Source of the DNA: CAYVBJ01 sp964415185
GTDB lineage: Bacteria; Bacteroidota; Rhodothermia; Balneolales; Balneolaceae
Assembly: GCA_964415185.1 (NCBI GenBank)
Contig: CAYPZI010000003.1
Location: forward strand, 1-64,000
DNA length: 64,000 nucleotides
Direction of reading: 5' to 3'
A model generated the notes under the pieces. It was not told the DNA's origin. It made no database searches and was given only the letters and a program-made list of their open reading frames with translations. Made by a program: the position numbers and the translations under genes. Positions 1 through 8,985 of this stretch are shown one piece after another (position 1 is the first letter of the stretch; each line of letters begins with the position of its first letter).

Positions 1-1
1 T

Positions 2-2248
2 AAGTTTGCAAATGACCTGGTAAAAAAAAGCCTCGAGTTGTATTACCCGAGAAGGAGTGAAAAGTTTTTTGAGAGAGCCGAATTCAGGCGTGAAACGGAT
101 ATTCTGAAGGATAACGCCCTGTACCTGGCAACAGAGCCAGAATTGATTGATGTGATTGATTTTTTAAGAGAAGAGATTCAAACCGCCAAAGAAGAAGCGA
201 ATCCGTTCTTTGTAAATTTTGAAGATGACTTTGATGATGAAGAACCGGAAGAGAGCAGTGGCTTTTCGAATTTTGAAGATTCTTACAATGAAATTATTCC
301 GTCTGAGTATCCGGTGAATGAAGACAGCACTTTGCTGGTGGTCAATTTCTTTCCAAACGGCCCTAAAAGTGATATCCGTTACCTTGAAGAGATGTTTAGT
401 ACGTATGATTCACTCGTCGTGGCAATGGAGCCGCAGAGTTATCATCCGGAGATGGAAGTAAAATTCGGCGGACGTCTGAAGCGGCATTTGAATGAATTCG
501 AATCCATAATGGACGATGTATTCAACAGTTTTGCACTTGGAATTTCAAGTGTCATTTTTCTTGTCATGATGTATTTCTTTATCAAAAAATATATTCATTA
601 CAAAAAAGGAAGCAGGGAAAATCAGGACTATACTTTTTTCAGCCATTTTGTACGCGCGCCTCTGCCTGTTTTTATCATAGGTATTCCACTATTGATCAGC
701 CTGAGCTGGACTTTCGGAATAGCCCACATATTTCTTGAGAACCTGAATACAATGACTTCGGTATTGTTTGTAATCCTGTTTGGTTTAGGCATAGATTACG
801 GAATCCATTTTTATGCCCGTTATATAGAATTACGTTCTGAAGGTAAAAATGTCCACGAATCACTGATTGCGGCTTATGAAAAGACGGGCATAGCCATTAT
901 GGTTAGTGCCGTAACCACGTCAAGTGCACTGTTCGTTTTGATTTTTGCTGATTTCAGAGGTTTTTCGGAATTTGGGTTTATTGCCGGGCTTGGCATTCTT
1001 TTAGCATTGGTCTGTATGCTTTACATTTTACCGGCTTTGCTCACCATATTTGAGAGATTTAACCTGATCCTCTTTAATGAAGATCCCCGCTCTGACACGC
1101 AGGATAAAATTTTAAGGCAATATCCGTTTGCCAGAACAATCGTATGGGTATCCGTTTTGATTACAGCAGTTGTTTTGTTTAATGCAGATAAACTCCGGTT
1201 TGAATATGATTTTGGCAAGCTCGAGCCTGAATTTGTTGAATACCGGCAGTTTCGGGAGTTTACCGGAGGATTCCGGGAATCCGATCGAAGAAACCCGGCA
1301 TATATTATTGTAGAAAAGAATGAAACAGTATTTGAACTTTTGGATTCTGTCCAGGTGAAAAGTGAAAAAGACGAAAGCCTTATTCTTAATTTTGAAGCTC
1401 TTCAGCAGCGAATCCCCCCAAATGAGCAATTGGAAAAAGATAAACTTGAACTGGTACATAAGGTTAAAGATTTACTTAATGACCCATTTTTAATTGACCG
1501 GCAAGATGAATCGCTTGATATTCTTCGAAGGGCAACCGAAGAGATTAAACCACTTCCAGTCGACAGTATCCCAGCCTTTTTAAAAAACCGCTTCATTACC
1601 AAAGACGGAGAAATTGGTAAATTTGTTATCATTTACCCGGAGGGAAGCATGTCGGATGCCAGAAGATCCATTGCTTTCAAAAATGAAATAGGCAGTATTA
1701 CCTTATCAAATGGCAAAACCTATTATGCCGGAAGCACATCGCTTGTAGCTGCTGAAATGATAGACCTGATGCGCCGTGAAAGCCCGTACATGATAACGGC
1801 AACCTTTATCATGATATTTATTCTTATGTACTTTTCATTCAGGTCAATCAGGTGGACTTTTATCGCCCTTATACCTCTGTTAATCGGGTTGATGGCACTC
1901 TTTGGACTGATGCTTCTGTTTGACCTGCGTTTTAATTTTTATAATCTTGTCGTATTGCCCGCTATCCTTGGGATCGGTGTTGACAACGGCGCTCACCTTG
2001 CACACCGCTATCATGACGAAGGCAAAAACAGCATGTGGAGCGTTCTGTCCAGTACCGGGCAACATATAACAATCGGTTCGTTTACCACAATGCTGGGGTT
2101 TGCAGGCCTGCTGTTTACCAATCATCCGGGGCTGCAGTCGATTGGTTTTATTGCAGCCAGCGGAATAGGGATGGCCTGGTTAACGGCTGTTACATTCTTG
2201 CCCGCACTTGTACAGTATCTTGAGGATAAAAATAAAATCAGATTTTAA
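2..2248 (+). CDS. MMPL/RND-family transporter, 5'-truncated by window start
   Basis: The reading frame is open from base 2, so the real start lies upstream; the TTG at 38 is only the first possible start inside the window. The visible ~748 residues fit the C-terminal three quarters of an MMPL/HpnN-type RND exporter: end of the first periplasmic loop, a five-helix membrane block, a second large soluble loop, then a second block. Each block carries the conserved Asp helix expected for proton relay (FGLGIDYGIHF and LGIGVDNGAHL). The family moves lipids or other hydrophobic molecules across or out of the inner membrane; the substrate here is unknown. The stop overlaps the recO start (TAATG), suggesting co-transcription. 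Confidence 0.85.
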   Translation, partial: KFANDLVKKSLELYYPRRSEKFFERAEFRRETDILKDNALYLATEPELIDVIDFLREEIQTAKEEANPFFVNFEDDFDDEEPEESSGFSNFEDSYNEIIPSEYPVNEDSTLLVVNFFPNGPKSDIRYLEEMFSTYDSLVVAMEPQSYHPEMEVKFGGRLKRHLNEFESIMDDVFNSFALGISSVIFLVMMYFFIKKYIHYKKGSRENQDYTFFSHFVRAPLPVFIIGIPLLISLSWTFGIAHIFLENLNTMTSVLFVILFGLGIDYGIHFYARYIELRSEGKNVHESLIAAYEKTGIAIMVSAVTTSSALFVLIFADFRGFSEFGFIAGLGILLALVCMLYILPALLTIFERFNLILFNEDPRSDTQDKILRQYPFARTIVWVSVLITAVVLFNADKLRFEYDFGKLEPEFVEYRQFREFTGGFRESDRRNPAYIIVEKNETVFELLDSVQVKSEKDESLILNFEALQQRIPPNEQLEKDKLELVHKVKDLLNDPFLIDRQDESLDILRRATEEIKPLPVDSIPAFLKNRFITKDGEIGKFVIIYPEGSMSDARRSIAFKNEIGSITLSNGKTYYAGSTSLVAAEMIDLMRRESPYMITATFIMIFILMYFSFRSIRWTFIALIPLLIGLMALFGLMLLFDLRFNFYNLVVLPAILGIGVDNGAHLAHRYHDEGKNSMWSVLSSTGQHITIGSFTTMLGFAGLLFTNHPGLQSIGFIAASGIGMAWLTAVTFLPALVQYLEDKNKIRF

Positions 2249-2982
2249 TGGCTGCTACAAAAACAGAAGCCATCGTATTGCGGACGATCAAATTCAGTGA
2301 GTCGAGCCTCATCGTAACATTTTTTACGAGAGAGCATGGAAAAATCGCCGTGATTGCAAAGGGAGCAAGAAAACCTAAAAACCGTTTTTCGGGGATGTTA
2401 TCACCAGGACAAATTCTTCATGTGGTTTACTATTTTAAGCCGACGCGCAGTGTTCAAACGCTGGCTGAATCAGATTTTGCAAAAAAATTAATGAACATCA
2501 GGGTTGATATCACAAAAATGGCTCTTTGTTCATCCGTATTGGAACTGGCCTCTTACCTTGTGCATGACAATGAAAAAAACCTGGCAATGTTTAATTTTTT
2601 AAACAGTTTTCTGCCATGGCTTGAAACATATGATGGAGAATTGCAGTTACTATTACCGTACGTTCAACTCCGTCTTGCTGAAATATCGGGCATAGGGATT
2701 CTATCTGTAACTTCTGAACTTGGCAAAGCATATTTGAATATTGAAAACGGTTCAGTTTCTGAAAATCCGGCCCGGGATCATGCAATTTTATTGACTTCAA
2801 ATCAGTTCATGTTTATAAAAGATGTTTTGGATACACAAAATAGTTCTATATTAAGATCACGGTTATCGAATACCGAGGCTAAAGATTTGGTTTATTATTT
2901 AGACAAATATTTTCGTTATCATGTAGAAGGAATGAAAGAGCGAAAATCAGACCGGATTTTTGATCAATTACTCAATCATTAA
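2248..2982 (+). CDS. recO: DNA repair protein RecO
   Basis: The 244-residue protein matches RecO in length and in its N-terminal OB fold: an opening with TEAIVLRTIKFSES, then a basic KGARKPKNRFSGML stretch and PGQILHVVYY. RecO works with RecR to load RecA onto SSB-coated single-stranded DNA in the RecFOR gap-repair pathway. The C-terminal helical domain shows no CxxC zinc pair. The ATG overlaps the upstream transporter stop, and the next gene begins 1 bp after this stop, so the three genes are probably one transcript. RecFOR here coexists with the RecBCD genes at 51-61 kb. Confidence 0.92.
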   Translation: MAATKTEAIVLRTIKFSESSLIVTFFTREHGKIAVIAKGARKPKNRFSGMLSPGQILHVVYYFKPTRSVQTLAESDFAKKLMNIRVDITKMALCSSVLELASYLVHDNEKNLAMFNFLNSFLPWLETYDGELQLLLPYVQLRLAEISGIGILSVTSELGKAYLNIENGSVSENPARDHAILLTSNQFMFIKDVLDTQNSSILRSRLSNTEAKDLVYYLDKYFRYHVEGMKERKSDRIFDQLLNH

Positions 2983-2983
2983 A

Positions 2984-4546
2984 ATGAAAAAAAGAGATTA
3001 TTTACTAACCGGGATTCTTTTGATTCTGATTGGCGTGCTTGTCGGGCTCATCCTTTCTTTCATGAATACGGGCAGTCTGACAGCCGATTTGGCTGAAGTG
3101 AAGGTTACGGAAGTAACAAGAAGCCAGGAACCCTTGTTCAAACCTGAAGATCTCGAAAAAATCGATTCGCGGTTTCTTTTTCAAAAAGTTGCCAAAGAAG
3201 TTAAACCTACTGTTGTATACATAGAAACCATTATACCGGTTAATGAACGCCGTTTTGGGAGAAGAGACCTGGAAGAGGAATCGGACAGCTTTTGGGACAG
3301 GTTCTTGCCGCCGAGGGCACGCACTGTGGGGTCGGGCGTAATTATAACTCCCGATGGATATATACTGACTAATAACCATGTTATTGATGATGCCGTAAAT
3401 GATGGGATTTCAGTTATACTCGAAAATAAGAAATCATATCCGGCAAGGATTGTCGGAAGAGATTCCAGCACTGATCTTGCAGTCATAAAGATTGATGCCG
3501 ATGAGTTGCCTGCACTCACAGTTGGAGATTCAGACAGAGTAGAAGTCGGCGAGTGGGTTTTGGCCATCGGAAATCCCTTTAGGTTGCGTTCAACAGTAAC
3601 TGCCGGTATTGTAAGTGCTCTTAGCAGGGATGTTCAGATTATTGACGATGTGATGCGAATTGAAAGTTTTATTCAAACGGATGCCGCTATTAACCGGGGC
3701 AACAGCGGAGGCGCACTTGTGAATACAAGTGGAGAACTCATTGGTATTAATACGGCCATAGCAACCCAGAGTGGCAATTACCAGGGATACGGTTTTGCCG
3801 TGCCAAGTAATCTGGCACTTAAAATAGCACGTGACATTATTGAGTTTGGCGAAGCCAAACGCGGTTTACTCGGGGTTAGGATAGAATCGGTTACAAATTC
3901 CATCGCCAAAAGAGCAGATCTTGAAATCATAAGAGGTGTGCATGTAGCAGGTACTCCTGAAAACGGGGCTGCAATCGAAGCAGGCATTCAACCGAGTGAT
4001 ATTATCCTGTCAGTAAATGGATCTGAAGTTAATGAAGTCAATCAACTGCAGGAAAAAATAGCAATGTATCGTCCCGGCGATGAAGTTGATTTATTGATTT
4101 GGAGAAATGGAAAAGAAATTCAGAAATCCGTCAAATTGAACGAGTTATCTTTGGCAACCAATAATTTGGAGTTTGAAGAAGGCGAGCGTATACAACCGGA
4201 AAATGATATTTTTGATGAGTTTGACGAGGAAAAAAATTATGAATTCCGGGAAAACAGCGGCGTAATAATGGAATCGTTCGATGCCGGGTTTACAGTCAGG
4301 GCACTCTCAAAGCCGGAGGCCCCGGATGAGTATGATTTGTTTATCTTCAGAATTAAAAGAAACAGCAGTGCATGGGATGCGGGCTTGTCAGAAGGCATGC
4401 AAATTATAGAAATTGACGGTAACGTGGTTACCAACCTCGACATGGTAAGAAATAGCCTGGAAAAATTGACAAAAAACGGTAATTCCCTTCTTTTGAAAAT
4501 CATGAACGATTCCGGTGCCTTGGGCTATCACTATTTAAGTAATTAA
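2984..4546 (+). CDS. HtrA/DegP-like periplasmic serine protease
   Basis: Trypsin-like protease of the Do/HtrA family (520 residues), anchored or exported by an N-terminal hydrophobic segment (residues about 6-27). The catalytic triad is visible: His132 in TNNHVI, Asp164 in STDLAVIKI, Ser241 in RGNSGGAL. Two PDZ-like regions follow (about 280-375 and 425-510), separated by an acidic linker. Family members degrade or refold misfolded envelope proteins. I chose the ATG at 2984 rather than the longer TTG frame from 2960, because ATG gives a clean signal anchor right after the recO stop. It is probably co-transcribed with recO and the lipoprotein downstream. Confidence 0.9.
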   Translation: MKKRDYLLTGILLILIGVLVGLILSFMNTGSLTADLAEVKVTEVTRSQEPLFKPEDLEKIDSRFLFQKVAKEVKPTVVYIETIIPVNERRFGRRDLEEESDSFWDRFLPPRARTVGSGVIITPDGYILTNNHVIDDAVNDGISVILENKKSYPARIVGRDSSTDLAVIKIDADELPALTVGDSDRVEVGEWVLAIGNPFRLRSTVTAGIVSALSRDVQIIDDVMRIESFIQTDAAINRGNSGGALVNTSGELIGINTAIATQSGNYQGYGFAVPSNLALKIARDIIEFGEAKRGLLGVRIESVTNSIAKRADLEIIRGVHVAGTPENGAAIEAGIQPSDIILSVNGSEVNEVNQLQEKIAMYRPGDEVDLLIWRNGKEIQKSVKLNELSLATNNLEFEEGERIQPENDIFDEFDEEKNYEFRENSGVIMESFDAGFTVRALSKPEAPDEYDLFIFRIKRNSSAWDAGLSEGMQIIEIDGNVVTNLDMVRNSLEKLTKNGNSLLLKIMNDSGALGYHYLSN

Positions 4547-4560
4547 TAATTCAAAGTTTT

Positions 4561-5085
4561 ATGAGACTAAACTTCCTGATTTTGCCGATATTTTTACTAT
4601 CCTTGCTTGGATGTGCAAGTTCACAGCCAGTTGAAAAAGAGCCTCCCAAGCCTGAGATTACCCAATCAATTGAAAAAGAAGCAACAAGTCCGGATTGGTA
4701 TAACCCAGCGATTGACTATTACATTGAGAACAATACGATGTTTTGTGTTGGCACCGCCTCAGCCATGAGCAGGGAAAAAGCCGCCGTATTAGCTGAAATA
4801 TCGGCAAAAGCAAATCTTAAAAAGCTCATCGACCTCGAACTCGAAGAAGCCAGAATCCAATTGGCTGAAAGCACTATGCCCGATGCCGCAAACCGGGAAT
4901 TCATTGTTCAACTGAGAAATACCGTTAATAATTTAACATTCGGCAGTACCGAAACGGATATTGAATTTTTTGAAAGAAAGAATGGTGCTATTGTGGCTTA
5001 TGTGCGGGAATCAGTTACTTTTGCCGAAGTCAAGGCGATACTTGAAAATTCAAATGTGGCTGGTGAATTGATAAATTCTCTTTAA
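4561..5085 (+). CDS. LPP20-like lipoprotein
   Basis: A 174-residue lipoprotein with an N-terminal hydrophobic segment and lipobox LLGC (Cys18). The mature part contains PDWY, then CVGTASA and a long amphipathic helix (EKAAVLAEISAKANLKKLID), the pattern seen in the LPP20 family of bacterial lipoproteins. That family has no well-defined biochemical role; outer-membrane attachment is inferred. It lies 14 bp after the HtrA-like protease and is the last gene of the run that starts with the transporter, which fits an envelope-maintenance setting. Confidence 0.7.
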   Translation: MRLNFLILPIFLLSLLGCASSQPVEKEPPKPEITQSIEKEATSPDWYNPAIDYYIENNTMFCVGTASAMSREKAAVLAEISAKANLKKLIDLELEEARIQLAESTMPDAANREFIVQLRNTVNNLTFGSTETDIEFFERKNGAIVAYVRESVTFAEVKAILENSNVAGELINSL

Positions 5086-5406
5086 AGCATTATCCTGAAA
5101 AACCACTGCAAACACGGCGGAGCCACAATGTAGACAGCCAGGTGATTACTGCCCGCTAAAGGCCGTGTATTTTGTGTGTTGTTTGTGGTTCGTTGTCAAT
5201 TGTCAATCCCCGGATTAGCAACTGACAACGAACAACAAACGTTTTCCTGTCTTACGATGTACATTCTTAGGATTCTTGTTTCTTTTACATGAAGTAATAA
5301 GTTAAGAAACTCTTACTAAAATGGATAAAGAGTTGATTCTCATAAAATATTTTTTTTGATTTGTCTCAAAATTTAGTGTAAGAATTTAAACCATAAAAAA
5401 GCAGGA
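5086..5406. other. Intergenic region between convergent genes, with inverted repeats
   Basis: This 321-bp stretch separates the stops of the LPP20-like gene and icd. I see no convincing ORF or tRNA. It contains two nested dyads: a 7-bp pair acacggc (5112-5118) / gccgtgt (5162-5168), and directly after it the 22-bp inverted repeat listed separately at 5181-5240. The convergent position suits transcription termination, but neither stem is followed by a strong T tract. Confidence 0.6.
5181..5240. repeat. 22-bp imperfect inverted repeat (hairpin-forming)
   Basis: The left arm 5181-5202 and right arm 5219-5240 are reverse complements with two mismatches over 22 bp, separated by a 16-base loop. 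The arms are built from short GTTGT/ACAAC words. Located between two converging genes, it could act as a bidirectional terminator or be a copy of an intergenic palindromic repeat. There is no adjacent T run typical of an intrinsic terminator. Confidence 0.65.
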
Positions 5407-6654
5407 TTACATATTGCTTACAATTTCCTCTGCAAATTCAGAACATTTAAGAAGGGTGGCTCCTTCCATTAACCGTTCGAAATCATAAGTCACCTTTTTA
5501 TTGCTTATGGAGGTTTCAAGGCCTTTTTCAATCAAATCTGCCGCTTCATTCCATCCCAAATAGCGGAGCATCATGACTCCTGACAAAATGAGAGATCCAG
5601 GATTGACCTTGTCCATCCCGGTATATTTTGGAGCTGTACCATGGGTAGCTTCAAACATGGCATAACCGGTTTCATAATTGATGTTTGCACCCGGGGCAAT
5701 GCCAATTCCACCCACACAAGCTGCAAGCGCATCAGATACATAATCGCCGTTCAGGTTCATGGTGGCTATAACTGCATATTCATCGGGCCTTGTTAAAATC
5801 TGTTGCAGAAATGCATCGGCAATTACATCTTTAATAACAATTCCGTTTGGCAACTTACACCACGGGCCTTCACCTATCAATTCCGCATCAAACTCTTCAC
5901 GTGCCAGTTCGTAACCCCAGTTTTTAAAACTACCCTCGGTAAATTTCATAATGTTACCTTTATGCACAAGGGTTACACTTTCTCTTTTTTGTTCAATTGC
6001 GTAATTGATAGCTGCTCTCACAAGACGTTTGGTACCTTCAATAGAAATAGGCTTGATGCCAAGTGAAGTAGTTTCAGGAAACCGAATGTTGGTAACCCCC
6101 ATTTCGTTAATGAGAAAATTTTTCAACTTTTTATTTTCCTCTGTTCCGGTTTGATATTCAATACCGGCATAGATGTCCTCCGTGTTTTCCCTGTAAATAA
6201 CCATGTTTGTCTTTTCAGGACTTTTTACAGGGCTTGGGGTGCCTTTGTAATACTTGACCGGCCTCACACATGCATAGAGGTCCAGTTTTTGTCTTATAGC
6301 CACATTCAGAGATCGAATACCGCCACCAACGGGAGTAGTTAAAGGCCCTTTGATGCCCACTTTATATTCTTTAATGGCATTGAGTGTATCTTCAGGAAGC
6401 CAGTCATCTTCTCCGTAAACTTCAAGAGCTTTTTCACCGGCAAAAATTTCAAACCAGTTTATCTTTTTTTCACCGTTAAAAGCTTTCTCTACAGCATTGT
6501 CGAGTACATGTTTCATGGCAGGCGTGATGTCGCTTCCGATTCCGTCTCCCTCTATAAAAGGGATAACGGGATCATTGCCCACTTTAAGCGACCCGTCTTC
6601 TTTTTTTTCAATAGTAGTGCCAGTATCAGGCGGAGTAATTTTCTTGTACGTCAT
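5407..6654 (-). CDS. icd: Isocitrate dehydrogenase, NADP-dependent
   Basis: 415 residues, the length of the E. coli-type homodimeric enzyme that oxidises isocitrate to 2-oxoglutarate in the TCA cycle. The substrate-binding and phosphorylation-site segment is present (GGIRSLNVAIRQ, with Ser115 equivalent to the serine modified by AceK in enterics). The HGTAPKY motif with Lys343-Tyr344 and the downstream VTYDFERL segment are the residues that select NADP over NAD in the E. coli enzyme, so NADP specificity is expected. Monocistronic, with its promoter probably in 6655-6881. No AceK kinase gene is in the window, so regulation by phosphorylation is open. Confidence 0.95.
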   Translation of the reverse strand: MTYKKITPPDTGTTIEKKEDGSLKVGNDPVIPFIEGDGIGSDITPAMKHVLDNAVEKAFNGEKKINWFEIFAGEKALEVYGEDDWLPEDTLNAIKEYKVGIKGPLTTPVGGGIRSLNVAIRQKLDLYACVRPVKYYKGTPSPVKSPEKTNMVIYRENTEDIYAGIEYQTGTEENKKLKNFLINEMGVTNIRFPETTSLGIKPISIEGTKRLVRAAINYAIEQKRESVTLVHKGNIMKFTEGSFKNWGYELAREEFDAELIGEGPWCKLPNGIVIKDVIADAFLQQILTRPDEYAVIATMNLNGDYVSDALAACVGGIGIAPGANINYETGYAMFEATHGTAPKYTGMDKVNPGSLILSGVMMLRYLGWNEAADLIEKGLETSISNKKVTYDFERLMEGATLLKCSEFAEEIVSNM

Positions 6655-6710
6655 TAGTTAATTTTTAAATTTAGGATTAGTCAACTTTTCTAAAGTATAG
6701 GAAAAAATAT

Positions 6711-6735
6711 ACGGTGTTGCATGAAATCATGCCGT
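6711..6735. promoter_or_regulatory. Small dyad in the icd / small-gene divergent intergenic region
   Basis: A perfect 6-bp stem gcatga/tcatgc with a 2-base loop is framed by an outer acgg/ccgt pair, with a 4-base bulge on the left. It lies about 57 bp upstream of the icd start in the 227-bp divergent region. It could be an operator or leader hairpin; nothing identifies the binding factor. The rest of the region is AT-rich and carries no other clear signal. Confidence 0.25.
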
Positions 6736-6881
6736 CAAATAAGAATAAAAAATCTGTATTTATGCGCTTTGCCCAAATTGCGATCTTTATCATTTTCTGC
6801 AAATTCTGAATAATTCTGAGTATATTCAAACGTATTATAATGACATTGTAACTTATTCTTCCGCTAAACAAGAGTAGTAAA

Positions 6882-7085
6882 ATGCTGAAACCGATTTTTG
6901 GCCACAGACCCAAACCTAAAAAATTCAATTTGCCTCTTCGATATTATGATCCCACCGAAGACGAGAGGCGCAAAAAAAGGATCCAGATTAAAATGCGCAG
7001 CAGAAGGAAAGACCGGCAAGGAATCAGGGTTCTTATCTATGCACTTGGACTTGCTATGGTAGTATGGTTAATTACAGTATTATAA
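6882..7085 (+). CDS. Small single-pass membrane protein, unknown function
   Basis: A 67-residue protein beginning at an ATG about 225 bp upstream of icd on the opposite strand. The N-terminal two thirds are basic and proline-containing (KPKKFNLPLRYYDP, then ERRKKRIQIKMRSRRK), and the last ~20 residues form one transmembrane helix (VLIYALGLAMVVWLITVL). That layout predicts a tail-anchored or N-in topology. The codon pattern and start context look real, and small proteins with an LRYYDP-like segment occur upstream of repair genes in related bacteria, but that is memory, not a search. It precedes mutL by 79 bp and may share its transcript. Confidence 0.6.
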   Translation: MLKPIFGHRPKPKKFNLPLRYYDPTEDERRKKRIQIKMRSRRKDRQGIRVLIYALGLAMVVWLITVL

Positions 7086-7164
7086 AACAGAAGGCTGCTG
7101 CGGGTACATCTGTTTAAAAGCGATAAATAATTGGATTTTAAATTCTTAATTTCTGAATAGTAAT

Positions 7165-8985
7165 TTGAAACAAACTACAAAAGAGGACACGCGGGTAATC
7201 CATAAAATGCCGGCGGAACTTGCCAATAAAATTGCTGCCGGCGAAGTGATACAGAGGCCGGCTTCTGTTGTTAAGGAACTGCTGGATAATTCTATAGATG
7301 CAGGTGCCGAGTCGGTCAAAATCATCATAGAACAGTCGGGCAGAACCCTGATCCAGGTAATTGATGACGGCTGCGGGATGTCTGCAGATGATGTCAGGTT
7401 ATGCTTCGAGCAACACGCCACTTCAAAAATCCGGTCGGTAGACGACCTGTTTCGTATCCGGACCATGGGGTTCAGGGGAGAAGCGATGGCCTCAATTGCA
7501 TCCGTTGCACAGGTTGAATTGAAAACTAAGAGGGTTGAAGACGAATCCGGCATTCTCCATAAAATCAGCGGAGGCGATGAAAAAGCATTTGAACCGGTCG
7601 CCACCGCAAACGGAACCTCGGTGTCTGTAAGGAACCTGTTCTATAATGTGCCTGCCCGCCGGCAATTCCTGAAAACAGACGCAACAGAGTTCAGGCATAT
7701 ACTGAGAACTATTCAGCATGCGGCCCTGGCAAACACGGATATTGAATTTGAACTGGTTGCAGATCTTGATACCATTTATAAGCTGCCCAAACAATCCCTG
7801 AAACAGAGAATTACCGAAATATTCGGCAAACAATACCGTGCCAGCCTGATTCCCTTTAACGAGGAAACATCCTTTGTGAACATTCACGGTTTTATCGCGG
7901 ATCCGAAACTTGCCAAAAAGAGCAGGGGAGATCAATTTCTTTTTGTTAATAAACGGCCTGTTCAGCACCGCTATCTTTCTTATGTGATATTGAACCTGTT
8001 TGATGCATGGACAAAGAAAAATGAATATCCTTTTTATGCGGTATTTCTTGAAATAAATCCTTCAAGGCTTGATGTGAATGTGCACCCGGCAAAGCAGGAA
8101 GTTAAATTTGATGATGAAAGAAGTATTATTCAACTTGCCAGGTCTGTGGTAAAAAAAGCATTAAACGAATATTTTGTAGTCCCTGATTATGAAAGTTCGG
8201 AAGGTGAACAAGAGTTTGACTCATTTTCATTCGGCAATTTTTCTTCTTTTCAGCATGGTGAAAAAAAATCGGGGGAGTCATTTACTTCTCCAATGCCATC
8301 CAGAATCAATACCAATAAGTTTAGCGGCGACGGGCTGGAATTGGGTCAAAAACTGTATGGGGATGAATCAGGCAATACTGAAAAAAACAAAATGCATCCA
8401 TCCGGGCAAAAATATTCAAGTGATAGTAATGCATTTTGGCAATTGCACAACAGCTACATCCTTACACAAACAAGAACCGGTTTTTGCATTATTGACCAAC
8501 ACACGGCTCACAAGCGGATCATCTATGAAAAGGCATTACATGCAACCGAAAAAGCAATCCCCGGTACACAGCAACTACTTTTTGCTCAAACCGTGGAATT
8601 TTCGGCTACCGATTTTTCCCTTCTCAAAGAAATTATCCCTGTAATCCGGAGGCTTGGTTTTGGAATTCAATTGCTGAGTGGTAATACAGCTATTATCAAT
8701 GGTGTTCCTGCTGATATAGATATAGGAGATGAAACCAGGGTAATTAAGGATATGCTCCAACAGTATCGGGAAATAGATAAAAAAGTTTCACTTGAAGTCA
8801 GAAATAAAGTTGCAATGGCTTTTGCTTTCCGGACGGCTATTCCACGGGGCAAAAAGCTGAGTGATATGGAGATGGAATCAATCATAGATCAGTTATTTGC
8901 ATGCTCGGAACCCTACAAAGACCCACAGCAAAAACCAACTCTGATATATTACTCAATCGAAGATATAAAGAACAGATTCAGCTGA
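7165..8985 (+). CDS. mutL: DNA mismatch repair protein MutL
   Basis: 606 residues with the GHKL ATPase core of MutL: Glu38 and Asn42 in KELLDNSIDAG, DDGCGM at 67-72, and the GFRGEA lid motif. The C-terminal dimerisation domain is present, but the metal-site motifs of endonuclease-active MutL are altered: DQHA(x)2E(x)4E reads DQHTAHKRIIYE from Asp444, so the first Glu is Lys; the CPHGRP segment reads KDPQQKP; and the ACxxA cysteine is missing. It may therefore act with a separate nicking partner. The TTG start at 7165 is preferred over the ATG at 7207, because the family needs residues before LANKIAAGEV. Its stop abuts the stop of the convergent gene with no spacer. Confidence 0.93.
   Translation: MKQTTKEDTRVIHKMPAELANKIAAGEVIQRPASVVKELLDNSIDAGAESVKIIIEQSGRTLIQVIDDGCGMSADDVRLCFEQHATSKIRSVDDLFRIRTMGFRGEAMASIASVAQVELKTKRVEDESGILHKISGGDEKAFEPVATANGTSVSVRNLFYNVPARRQFLKTDATEFRHILRTIQHAALANTDIEFELVADLDTIYKLPKQSLKQRITEIFGKQYRASLIPFNEETSFVNIHGFIADPKLAKKSRGDQFLFVNKRPVQHRYLSYVILNLFDAWTKKNEYPFYAVFLEINPSRLDVNVHPAKQEVKFDDERSIIQLARSVVKKALNEYFVVPDYESSEGEQEFDSFSFGNFSSFQHGEKKSGESFTSPMPSRINTNKFSGDGLELGQKLYGDESGNTEKNKMHPSGQKYSSDSNAFWQLHNSYILTQTRTGFCIIDQHTAHKRIIYEKALHATEKAIPGTQQLLFAQTVEFSATDFSLLKEIIPVIRRLGFGIQLLSGNTAIINGVPADIDIGDETRVIKDMLQQYREIDKKVSLEVRNKVAMAFAFRTAIPRGKKLSDMEMESIIDQLFACSEPYKDPQQKPTLIYYSIEDIKNRFS

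Noticed and set aside
2960..2983. TTG start giving a longer HtrA-like protein
   Set aside because: It would overlap recO by 23 bp and put polar residues before the membrane anchor; the ATG at 2984 is better.
5112..5168. tRNA-like fold from the acacggc/gccgtgt pair
   Set aside because: No T-loop GTTCRA, no anticodon arm and no CCA-type end.
7492..7968. 158-codon minus-strand frame
   Set aside because: Antisense to the mutL ATPase domain.
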